Below are positions 1 to 5,947 of a stretch of 9,074 nucleotides of DNA, piece after piece. The notes beneath the pieces are model-generated. The model saw only the letters and a program-made list of their open reading frames with translations, was not told where the DNA came from and searched no databases. The translations under genes were made by a program, and so were the position numbers. The stretch's first letter is position 1; every line of letters begins with the position of its first letter. The stretch spans positions 7,838 to 16,911 of the forward strand of contig DDNW01000054.1 in the NCBI GenBank assembly GCA_002341345.1, written 5' to 3'. This DNA is from Erythrobacter sp. UBA2510 (lineage in GTDB: Bacteria > Pseudomonadota > Alphaproteobacteria > Sphingomonadales > Sphingomonadaceae).

Positions 1-1171
1 CGGCTATCGCGTGGTCGCGGCCGGAGAGCGCGGAGCGAAGATCAAGAAGAAGCTGGAGATCGACCCAATCCAGGCCGAGACGGTGCGGCGCATCTATCGC
101 ATGGCATTGAACGGCGTCGATAACAAAGGGCCGATGGGTCTCAAGTCGATCGCCACATGGCTCAATGAAAACAACATCCGCACCCGCGACGGCGGGCGCT
201 GGGGCTTGGGTGCGGTGCATCAGGTGCTCACCCGGACGACCTATATCGGCCAGCACCGCTTCAATACCCGCGATCACAAGACGAAGACGCCGAAGCCGGA
301 GAGCGAACATGCCGTCATGGAAGTGCCGGCGATTGTCTCGGAAGCGGAGTTCGAGGCTGTCCAGCGGTCGCTCAAGGCGCGCAGCCCGAAGATGATGCCG
401 CCGATGGCGGTGGGCGGCCCGACGCTGCTCACCGGCATCTGCTTCTGCGCGTGCTGCGGCGGCGCGATGACGCTGCGCACCGGCACCAGCAGCGTCGGGC
501 GGGAATACCGCTACTACACCTGTTCGACGAAGGCGCGGCAGGGAGCGACCGGCTGTCCCGGCATCACCGTGCCGATGGATCGGCTCAATGAGGCCGTGGT
601 CGATCATCTCGAAGCCCGGTTGCTCGACCCGGCGCGGCTCGAAGCTCTGATGGATCAGATCCTCGAACGGCGCGACGAGTGGGTGAACCAGCGCCGCGAG
701 CATGTCGCCGATCTTGAACGGCGCGCGACCGAGGCCGAAGCGAAGCTCAAGCGCCTCTATGACGCGATCGAGAATGGCGTGATCGACGTGAACGACCCGT
801 CGCTCAAGGATCGCATCACCGAGCTGACCGCGACGCGCGACCAGGCTAAGGGCGATTCCGAACGCGCCTTGGCGCATATCGTAAAGATCGGCCCAGCGAT
901 CACGCCGGAAACCCTCCGGGCGTTTGCGGCGGCCCTGCGCAAGAAGCTGCGGAACGGCGATGGGACGTTCGCCCGCGATCAGATTCGCGCGGTCGCGCAG
1001 CGGGTTGAAGTGGTGAGCCGAAAGGAGGTCCGCATCCGTGGGCTGCGGAGCGAACTGCTCCGAACGCTAACCGCCGCCTCTGGCGTAGAGGCGGCGGTGC
1101 TAGGCGTTCGTGCCTTTGAACCGAAATGGCGCGCCCGGAAGGATTCGAACCTCCGACCACCTGATTCGTAG
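1..1171 (+). CDS. Large serine recombinase (integrase), C-terminal part, 5' partial
   Basis: This is the C-terminal part of a large serine recombinase that would insert and excise a mobile element. The frame is open from base 2, and its first residues ([11 protein letters not shown]) fall inside the Recombinase domain, so the N-terminal resolvase domain with the catalytic serine lies left of the window. Counting from the GTG at base 11, the Recombinase domain runs to about residue 125. A zinc-ribbon-like segment follows at 140-185 (C146, C149, C171, C182), then a charged coiled-coil region at about 195-290 and a C-terminal segment. This domain order is typical of large serine integrases. The last 14 residues ([14 protein letters not shown]) are encoded by the antisense strand of a tRNA-Arg gene, and the TAG stop overlaps the anticodon. 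The gene is therefore probably the integrase end of an integrated element. GTG at base 11 is not the true start. The family call is firm; element type and activity cannot be judged. Confidence 0.9.
   Translation, partial: GYRVVAAGERGAKIKKKLEIDPIQAETVRRIYRMALNGVDNKGPMGLKSIATWLNENNIRTRDGGRWGLGAVHQVLTRTTYIGQHRFNTRDHKTKTPKPESEHAVMEVPAIVSEAEFEAVQRSLKARSPKMMPPMAVGGPTLLTGICFCACCGGAMTLRTGTSSVGREYRYYTCSTKARQGATGCPGITVPMDRLNEAVVDHLEARLLDPARLEALMDQILERRDEWVNQRREHVADLERRATEAEAKLKRLYDAIENGVIDVNDPSLKDRITELTATRDQAKGDSERALAHIVKIGPAITPETLRAFAAALRKKLRNGDGTFARDQIRAVAQRVEVVSRKEVRIRGLRSELLRTLTAASGVEAAVLGVRAFEPKWRARKDSNLRPPDS
1061..1110. repeat. Imperfect inverted repeat inside the recombinase 3' end
   Basis: An 11-bp perfect stem (accgccgcctc at 1070-1080 with its complement at 1088-1098, 7-base loop) is continued by an outer 7-bp stem (cgaacgc at 1061-1067 with its complement at 1104-1110). 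A small asymmetric internal loop separates the two stems. It ends 16 bases before the encoded CCA of the tRNA. No T-run follows on either strand, so a standard terminator is unlikely. A role in integrase binding or mRNA 3'-end protection is only a guess. Confidence 0.75.
1127..1171. other. Probable attachment-site region (element/chromosome junction)
   Basis: The recombinase reading frame crosses into the tRNA 3' end, with W373 encoded by the complement of CCA and the stop at 1169-1171. An integrase gene ending in a tRNA 3' end is the usual layout at the integrase-proximal end of a tRNA-targeted element, so the crossover site should lie in or near this overlap. The exact core cannot be defined without the other end of the element, which is outside the window. 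This is inference from layout only. Confidence 0.4.
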
Positions 1172-1203
1172 TCAGGTACTCTATCCAGCTGAGCTACGGG
1201 CGC
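1127..1203 (-). tRNA. tRNA-Arg, anticodon ACG
   Basis: The reverse strand folds as a complete 77-nt tRNA. The 7-bp acceptor stem is GCGCCCG/CGGGCGC, the D arm starts GCTCAGCTGG, the anticodon stem CCTGA/TCAGG encloses the loop CTACGAA (anticodon ACG), and the T arm contains GGTTCGAAT. It has discriminator G and an encoded CCA (1127-1129). The ACG anticodon is normally deaminated to ICG by TadA and reads CGU, CGC and CGA. The 3' half overlaps the end of the convergent serine recombinase gene, which suggests this tRNA is the insertion target of the element to the left while remaining intact. Confidence 0.97.
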
Positions 1204-1215
1204 GCGGGAGGTGGC

Positions 1216-1244
1216 CACATAGGCAGGTCCCCGATTGTTGGCAA
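1216..1244 (-). promoter_or_regulatory. Candidate sigma-70-like promoter of tRNA-Arg
   Basis: On the minus strand TTGCCA (1244-1239) is followed, after 17 bases, by TATGTG (1221-1216). Transcription would start near 1209, about six bases before the mature tRNA 5' end at 1203. Spacing and position fit a tRNA promoter, but the -10 hexamer is weak, so this remains a prediction from pattern alone. Confidence 0.4.
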
Positions 1245-1278
1245 TAGCTAGATTGCGATCCACTGCATGGATGCCGCA

Positions 1279-1348
1279 CCGGCCCACTCCCCCACTCTGC
1301 TCCCAAACATTATCCTGTCCGGGTGGCCAGGTGGGAGGAGTGGGCCGG
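1279..1348. repeat. Long inverted repeat between mutT and tRNA-Arg
   Basis: The 12-base arm ccggcccactcc (1279-1290) has its exact complement at 1337-1348. The pairing continues inward for five more base pairs (1291-1295 with 1331-1335) with one bulged A at 1336. The loop is about 35 bases (1296-1330). It begins 13 bases beyond the mutT stop codon on the minus strand. It lacks a T-tract, so it is not a classical terminator. It could still act as a transcript-end structure or belong to a small RNA. Confidence 0.7.
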
Positions 1349-1361
1349 CGCCGTAAATGTT

Positions 1362-1799
1362 TCATTTGGACTGAAACAAAAACTCGCCGTGCATTCTTTC
1401 AAGGAACCTGCGATCCATGGGTGCAAGCGGCAGCGCGTCAGCCTCTTCTGGCGTGAACCAGCCCCAGTCCTGTCCGTGGCAGGCCCGCACTTGGCCTCTC
1501 CAGCGCGCGCAAGTGTAAAGCATCAGGACAATCGGCGATTCCGCCCCCTCCTCTTCCAGCAAGGACGGGCTAAGATCGTCGGCAGCGAGGTCGAAACCGA
1601 GCTCCTCCGCAATCTCCCTTTGCAAGGCTTCCCTAGGGGTTTCGCCCGATTCCACCTTGCCTCCGGGAAACTCCCACAGCCCGCCATGATGTTTATCCGG
1701 CAGCCGCTGCTGGAGCAGGAGACGGCCCATTTCATCGCGCAAGGCAAGGGCAACCACAGGCACAAATGTCGGAATTCTTTTCACTTCGGTGTGCCTCAT
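1362..1799 (-). CDS. mutT: MutT-type Nudix hydrolase (8-oxo-dGTP diphosphatase)
   Basis: This 145-residue protein probably hydrolyses oxidised nucleoside triphosphates such as 8-oxo-dGTP to the monophosphate, which would keep them out of DNA in the cytoplasm. The complete Nudix box is present: G47-x5-E53-x7-R61-E62-I-x-E65-E66-x-G68-F69, preceded by the motif LWEFPGGK (41-48) that is typical of the MutT branch. Length and compactness match single-domain MutT proteins. I chose the ATG at 1799, giving MRHTEVKR, with an AAAGG three bases upstream; an in-frame TTG lies directly before it and is less likely. The gene stands alone, divergent from the flp pilin genes and facing the tRNA-Arg. Substrate is inferred, since other Nudix pyrophosphatases share this motif. 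Confidence 0.9.
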   Translation of the reverse strand: MRHTEVKRIPTFVPVVALALRDEMGRLLLQQRLPDKHHGGLWEFPGGKVESGETPREALQREIAEELGFDLAADDLSPSLLEEEGAESPIVLMLYTCARWRGQVRACHGQDWGWFTPEEADALPLAPMDRRFLERMHGEFLFQSK

Positions 1800-1863
1800 C
1801 AACCTTTCGTTAGGGTCTGGCTGCGAAAATCTTAACGTTCGGACCAGTCACAGGGGACATCCG

Positions 1864-2049
1864 ATGAATATGATCGAGTCAATAAAATCGCTGTTCCGTG
1901 ACGAAAGCGGAGCCACTGCTATCGAATATGGTCTGATCCTGGCGCTGATTGCCATGGCTATGATCACCGGCCTGCAAACCTTTGCCGATGCAACCATCGG
2001 CATGTGGGAACGGGTCGAAACCGACGTGCGTGAGGCCCAATCGAACTAA
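1864..2049 (+). CDS. Flp-family type IVb pilin, first copy
   Basis: This is a 61-residue prepilin of the Flp/Tad class, which forms thin adhesive fibres exported by a Tad secretion machine. The short basic/acidic leader ends at G16, followed by ATAIEYGLI. The predicted prepilin-peptidase site is G16|A17, with the conserved glutamate at +5 and tyrosine at +6. A hydrophobic helix follows at about 23-41, then a variable polar tail rich in W, E and R. The start ATG at 1864 has a good ribosome site (AGGGGA at 1852-1857); the frame is open further upstream but those codons do not fit the family. The hydrophobic segment (LILALIAMAMITGL) and tail differ clearly from the second copy. No assembly genes lie in the window. 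Confidence 0.92.
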   Translation: MNMIESIKSLFRDESGATAIEYGLILALIAMAMITGLQTFADATIGMWERVETDVREAQSN

Positions 2050-2166
2050 GCGCCGAAAATCATCTGCGGCCTTAGGAGTTTGTCAACACATCGTACGTAA
2101 AAACCATTCTGTCCGGTGAGAAATTACCGAGACCGGGTACCGAAGACTGAAAACCAGGAGACTGAC

Positions 2167-2343
2167 ATGACCTTTTTCAAGAACATGCTTCGTGACGAAG
2201 CTGGCGCCACCGCCATCGAATACGGCCTGATTGCCGCCCTGATCGCCGTTGCTGCGATCACCGCGATGCAGAGCCTGGGCAACTCGCTCGACGACACCTT
2301 CACGCGTGTCTCGACCGAGCTGGATGCTGCGAACTCGCAGTAA
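2167..2343 (+). CDS. Flp-family type IVb pilin, second copy
   Basis: This is a 58-residue Flp prepilin. The leader MTFFKNMLRDEAG ends at G13, followed by the processing motif ATAIEYGLI (cleavage expected G13|A14), a hydrophobic helix at about 20-36 and a short polar C-terminus. It is closer to the usual Flp consensus (LIAALIAVAAI) than the copy 117 bases upstream, so it may be the major pilin. The start at 2167 is set by AGGAG at 2156-2160, six bases upstream. The gene is followed within 30 bases by a strong terminator, so the pair ends a transcription unit. A separate promoter between the two copies is possible but I could not find a convincing one. Confidence 0.94.
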   Translation: MTFFKNMLRDEAGATAIEYGLIAALIAVAAITAMQSLGNSLDDTFTRVSTELDAANSQ

Positions 2344-2368
2344 GCCTTAACGGTTTAGCCAAACACTG

Positions 2369-2405
2369 GGGGTGGCAGGATAACCTGCCGCCCCTTTTGT
2401 TTGTG
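2369..2405 (+). terminator. Rho-independent terminator after the flp genes
   Basis: GGGGTGGCAGG (2369-2379) pairs with CCTGCCGCCCC (2384-2394) around the loop ATAA. This gives an 11-bp stem with one G-T wobble, followed by the T-rich tail TTTTGTTTGTG. It terminates plus-strand transcription of the pilin pair. On the minus strand no T-run follows the hairpin, so it is unlikely to serve the convergent M48 gene. Confidence 0.88.
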
Positions 2406-2456
2406 TGACACTGTTATGGCGGTGACTGCTACCGCTTCCAAACCAGCGGCTTTGTT

Positions 2457-3929
2457 CTAACTTCCCCGCACCACAATCTTGTATTTCTGGCCCGGCACGA
2501 CCTGATCGTTCGACCCAAGGCCATTGAGGACCCGGAAGCGCGCCTCCTGCGCGTCGGTATAGGCCATCCGTGCCGCCAGCGTACGCACCGTATCGGCGCG
2601 CGCCGCGGTCACGACATCGATCTTGCGCGGAATCACCTGCGCGGCCTCGCTCGCCGAGATCCGCCGCATCGATGAAAACATCGAATTGAACGTGCCTGAC
2701 TGGCCTGCCGGGGTGATCGCGGCAAAGTGGAAGGCCTGGCTGTTCGAGAATTCATACGCAAATACGGTAACGTCCAGCTGCTGCTGGCCGCTTGTCGCAC
2801 GTACCGTCGCATAGGCGGCGGGCAGTCCGTTGACCGTGGTACGCTGGATGTTCTGCGGGCTCAGCTGCTGCTGCTCGCCGCCAAGCGCGGTAAACACCGC
2901 CCGGACATAGGCATTAAGATCGTTATTATAGGCGGCGGTGCTCAACTGCGCCTTGCCCGCATCGCCATTAATCGAGACCGCACGTGTCCCGTTGACCATG
3001 TAGAAGCCTTGCGGCGCCGCGAAGGTCAGGCGAAGTTGGGGATGGATGAAGCTCTGCCCCTCGATCACGCCCTGCTCAGGGTCGTCGCCATAGAGCAACC
3101 CGTCGATCCGGGTGAGGAAGGTGTCGCGATTGGTGACACCGGTCTGGTTGCCGGCAAGCGAGAGCGCATTCTGGACGCGGCTGGCGGGATCGGGGTGGGT
3201 CGAGGCCCATTCGGGGATCGTCGCATTGCCCCGGCCCTGCAATTGCGCGTCGAGCGAATTCTGCGCGGCAAGGCTGGTCAACAGGGTTGCCATGGCACGC
3301 GGATCGTACCCGGCCGAGCGCAGATATTGCACACCGAGCTGGTCGGCCTCCAGTTCCTGATTTCGCGAATAGCTCAGCGTCAGAAGTTGCGAGCCCTGCA
3401 GGCTCAGATTGGCAAGGTCCGGGCTGCCCAAAACGGCGCCGCCGATCACCGCGCCCAACAGGCCGAGCAGCTGGTTACGCTGCGCCGCCGCCTGCCGCCG
3501 GGCGGAATGGCGTGCGGACACGTGTCCCACCTCGTGGCCGAGCACGGCGGCCAGTTCCGCCTCGTTATTCATCAGCGTCACCAGCTGGCGCGTCGCGTAG
3601 ACATAGCCACCGGGCACCGCGAAGGCATTGTTCACTGACGAGTTGAGCAGCGTCACGTCGAAGGCTGCAGGCGTCGTGGCGAGGCCCGACTGCACGGCGA
3701 TGTTCTGGCCCACTTGCTGGACATAATTGGCTTGCGGCCCGGTCATCTCGCCGCCGAACTCGGCAATGAATTGCGGGTGATATTCCGCACCCTGCTGCGC
3801 CTCGGCCGCGGTGATCGGCGACCCGGCGGCGACATTGGCCCCCGGCACGGTGGCGCAGGCCGACATGGACAACGCCGCAGCGCCTGCAAGCAGGACCCTG
3901 GTCAGAGGCAATTTACGGATGGCGGACAT
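2457..3929 (-). CDS. M48-family zinc metalloprotease, predicted lipoprotein with C-terminal LysM-like domain
   Basis: This 490-residue protein is a periplasmic M48 (Ste24/BepA-like) zinc protease, a family involved in outer-membrane protein quality control. A signal peptide ends in the lipobox-like M22-S-A-C25, so lipidation and membrane anchoring are likely, although Met at -3 is not ideal. The catalytic motif is H132-E-V-G-H136, and the third zinc ligand is in the ELEAD motif at 192-196. A glycine/alanine-rich stretch lies between them (about 152-170). An extra domain spans about 285-430. The last 55 residues (IDVVTAARADTVRTLAARM, ending PGQKYKIV) resemble a LysM-type fold and may bind peptidoglycan. 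The start at 3929 has GAGGAG about 7 bases upstream; the frame is open to 4136 but those residues are not signal-like. It lies 166 bases after accA, behind a tandem palindrome, so separate control is likely. Confidence 0.9.
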   Translation of the reverse strand: MSAIRKLPLTRVLLAGAAALSMSACATVPGANVAAGSPITAAEAQQGAEYHPQFIAEFGGEMTGPQANYVQQVGQNIAVQSGLATTPAAFDVTLLNSSVNNAFAVPGGYVYATRQLVTLMNNEAELAAVLGHEVGHVSARHSARRQAAAQRNQLLGLLGAVIGGAVLGSPDLANLSLQGSQLLTLSYSRNQELEADQLGVQYLRSAGYDPRAMATLLTSLAAQNSLDAQLQGRGNATIPEWASTHPDPASRVQNALSLAGNQTGVTNRDTFLTRIDGLLYGDDPEQGVIEGQSFIHPQLRLTFAAPQGFYMVNGTRAVSINGDAGKAQLSTAAYNNDLNAYVRAVFTALGGEQQQLSPQNIQRTTVNGLPAAYATVRATSGQQQLDVTVFAYEFSNSQAFHFAAITPAGQSGTFNSMFSSMRRISASEAAQVIPRKIDVVTAARADTVRTLAARMAYTDAQEARFRVLNGLGSNDQVVPGQKYKIVVRGS

Positions 3930-3978
3930 GTGCGGCTCCTCATGCTGGCACGGCAAGCGTCGAAATTGATATCGCGCT

Positions 3979-4006
3979 CCCGTTTGTAACGGCCCGTTTG
4001 TAACGG
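3979..4006. repeat. Two tandem 14-bp palindromic repeats upstream of the M48 gene
   Basis: The 14-mer cccgtttgtaacgg occurs twice back to back (3979-3992 and 3993-4006) without mismatch. Each unit contains the palindrome CCGTT-TGT-AACGG. They lie 50-77 bases upstream of the metalloprotease start. Adjacent dyads one and a half helical turns apart, in a promoter region, suggest an operator for a dimeric regulator. I do not recognise the motif with certainty. Confidence 0.7.
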
Positions 4007-4095
4007 ATTGTGTCAGCAACCCTTTGCAAGGCCCGATGTTCCCCGCATCCGTGTTCGCGGATGGCGCTGCACATGCGCGGCGGATCGCGAGGCCG

Positions 4096-5052
4096 TCAGC
4101 CCAGCGCCTCGCCGATCGCGAGGAAACGTTCCTCACGCTTCTGGCGCAGAGCGTCCGGCTTCAGCTTCGCCAATGCGTCGAGTTCCTCGCCGATCACCGC
4201 TGCGAGTGAGGAGATTGCGCTTTGCGGATCGCGATGCGGAACGCCGACAGGCTCGGGCACGATCCGGTCGATCACGCCCAACCCCATCAGGTCCTGCGCC
4301 GTCACCTTCATCGCCTCGGCCGCCAGTGGAGCCTTTTCCGCCGTGCGCCACAGGATCGAGGCGCAACCTTCGGGTGAGATCACCGAATAGACCGCATGTT
4401 CGAACATCAGCACGCGCTCGGCGCTGGCCAGCGCGACCGCGCCGCCCGAGCCACCCTCGCCCACAATGGTCGCCACCATCGGGACGCCCAGCGCAAGGCA
4501 GGCCTCGGTCGAACGGGCAATTGCCTCGGCCTGACCGCGTTCCTCCGCCTCGATGCCGGGAAAGGCCCCCGACGTATCGACCAGCGTCACCACCGGCAGG
4601 CCGAAACGATCGGCCATTTCCATCAGGCGGATCGCCTTGCGATAGCCCTCTGGCTTGCCCATGCCGAAATTGTGGCGAATGCGGCTCTCGGTATCGTTGC
4701 CCTTTTCATGGCCGATCAACATCACCCGGCGCCCGTCGAGCGTGGCGAGCCCGCCCATGATCGCCTGATCATCGCCATAGGCACGATCACCGCCCAGCGG
4801 CATGAAATCGGAAAAGGCGTGCGCGACGAAATCGCGGAAATGCGGGCGTTTCGGGTGCCGCGCGACCTGCGTCTTCTGCCACGGCGTCAGCGAGGCGTAG
4901 ATGCTGGCGAGTTGCCCGGTGCTCTTCTTCTCAAGCCGGGCAAGTTCCTTGGCGATATTGACCTCGCCATCGCTGCCCGCCGCTTCGCGCAGTTCGGCGA
5001 TGCGGGCTTCGAGCTCGGCCACGGGCTTTTCAAATTCGAGATGCGTCATCAT
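4096..5052 (-). CDS. accA: Acetyl-CoA carboxylase carboxyltransferase subunit alpha
   Basis: AccA forms, with AccD, the carboxyltransferase that moves the carboxyl group from biotin on AccB to acetyl-CoA, making malonyl-CoA for fatty acid synthesis in the cytoplasm. The protein has 318 residues, essentially the family length. It begins with the characteristic LEFEKPVAELEARIAEL helix (5-21). It carries the crotonase-like core with LVDTSGAFPGIEAEERGQ (157-174), the glycine-rich GEGGSGGA (198-205) and SPEGCASILWR (226-236). Two ATG codons sit in tandem (5052 and 5049), with GAGGG a few bases upstream; the first is used here. It starts 12 bases after the xerD stop, so it is probably cotranscribed with it. 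AccD and biotin-related genes are not in the window. Confidence 0.97.
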   Translation of the reverse strand: MMTHLEFEKPVAELEARIAELREAAGSDGEVNIAKELARLEKKSTGQLASIYASLTPWQKTQVARHPKRPHFRDFVAHAFSDFMPLGGDRAYGDDQAIMGGLATLDGRRVMLIGHEKGNDTESRIRHNFGMGKPEGYRKAIRLMEMADRFGLPVVTLVDTSGAFPGIEAEERGQAEAIARSTEACLALGVPMVATIVGEGGSGGAVALASAERVLMFEHAVYSVISPEGCASILWRTAEKAPLAAEAMKVTAQDLMGLGVIDRIVPEPVGVPHRDPQSAISSLAAVIGEELDALAKLKPDALRQKREERFLAIGEALG

Positions 5053-5064
5053 GTCGCCCTCGCG

Positions 5065-5913
5065 CTAACCGGAGCCGGGGCGGCCTGCAAGAGGATGCCG
5101 TGCATTGACCAGTTCGACGAGCCGCGAGGAATCGACATGGGTATAGATCTGCGTGGTCGCGATATCGGCATGGCCAAGCAGCGTCTGAAGCACGCGCAAA
5201 TCCGCCCCGCCCTCCAGCAAATGGGTCGCGAAGGCATGGCGCAGGACATGCGGACTGACCCGCGCCGGATCGAGCCCTGCCCTCCCCGCAAGCCCCTTCA
5301 GTAATTGATAAAGGCGTATGCGAGTCAGATGTTTACTGCGCGAAGGGAAAAGAAATGGCGAGCCCGGCTCAACCACTTCGAGCCAGCGAGAGAGGGCCTG
5401 CCGGGCACGGCTGGAGACCGGCACCATCCGCTCTGCCGAACCCTTGCCGCGCACGGTAAGGAACGGCGCATCGCGCGGTACGGCGGCACGTGGCAGCGCC
5501 ACCAGCTCGCTTGCGCGCAGGCCCGAACCGTAGAGCAATTCAATCAGCGCCAGCATGCGGATCGCCAGCACTTTGCCGGTCGCAGCCTCGTCCTCGGCCT
5601 GCCGCATAAGCGCCTCGACATCGGCATGACTCAGCACCTTGGGCAGCTTCCGGCGCGGTTTGGGCTGCGGCAGAGCGGGCGACGGATCGTCCTCGCGCAG
5701 CCCCTCGTCGACGAGGAAACCGTAGAATTGCCGCAGCGCCGAGGCCTTGCGCGCCACCGTAGCCGGGGCGAGGTCAGCCCATTTATTGGCCAGCCCCGCG
5801 ATGGCGTCACGCCCTGCATCCTCAAGCGGACCTAACAGGACCTGAGCGCCCTCCAGATCGCGGGCGTAAGCGGCAAGCGTGTTCGCCGCCGCGCCGCGCT
5901 CGGCTGCGAGCAT
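5065..5913 (-). CDS. xerD: Tyrosine recombinase XerD
   Basis: XerD, with XerC, resolves chromosome dimers at the dif site near the terminus. The 282-residue reading from ATG 5913 has an N-terminal SAM-like core-binding domain (about 1-75) and a catalytic domain with the full set R133 (GLRASEL), K157, H222-x-x-R225, H248 (LLGHAD) and nucleophile Y257. XerD rather than XerC is favoured by sequence style and by the neighbouring accA and divergent aroK-aroB, not proven. Homologues usually begin about ten residues earlier; here the frame upstream reads ASAVETFLA before this Met, but no ATG, GTG or TTG occurs there before the frame's stop. The ATG at 5913 has no clear ribosome site, whereas AGAGG at 5952-5956 is well spaced from an ATC at 5943. 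The stop of the preceding gene (5948-5950) lies nearby, suggesting translational coupling. Confidence 0.92.
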   Translation of the reverse strand: MLAAERGAAANTLAAYARDLEGAQVLLGPLEDAGRDAIAGLANKWADLAPATVARKASALRQFYGFLVDEGLREDDPSPALPQPKPRRKLPKVLSHADVEALMRQAEDEAATGKVLAIRMLALIELLYGSGLRASELVALPRAAVPRDAPFLTVRGKGSAERMVPVSSRARQALSRWLEVVEPGSPFLFPSRSKHLTRIRLYQLLKGLAGRAGLDPARVSPHVLRHAFATHLLEGGADLRVLQTLLGHADIATTQIYTHVDSSRLVELVNARHPLAGRPGSG

Positions 5914-5947
5914 GGCGAGAAAGGTTTCGACCGCGGAAGCGATATTG

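Noticed and set aside
1803..1863. CtrA or sigma-54 control site upstream of the first flp gene
   Set aside because: Only a single TTAAC half-site is present and the spacing for a full CtrA or GG-N10-GC motif is not met.
2080..2108. Promoter for the second flp gene (TTGTCA at 2080)
   Set aside because: No acceptable -10 hexamer lies 16-18 bases downstream, so the call would rest on the -35 alone.
2727..3638. Long plus-strand open frame opposite the M48 gene
   Set aside because: It is antisense to a gene with clear catalytic motifs and encodes a composition-biased Arg/Gly-rich product with no recognisable domain; typical of high-GC shadow frames.
4040..4070. Hairpin CATCCG/CGGATG downstream of accA as a terminator
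   Set aside because: Only six base pairs, flanked by mismatches and without a T-tract. I see no reliable terminator in this gap.
3930..4136. Upstream extension of the M48 reading frame to 4136
   Set aside because: The added residues would bury the signal peptide, cross the tandem palindromes and overlap accA. A good ribosome site fits the start at 3929.
4008..5304. Long plus-strand open frames opposite accA and the xerD end
   Set aside because: The opposite strand carries unmistakable AccA and XerD. These frames are Arg/Pro/Ala-rich shadows without motifs.
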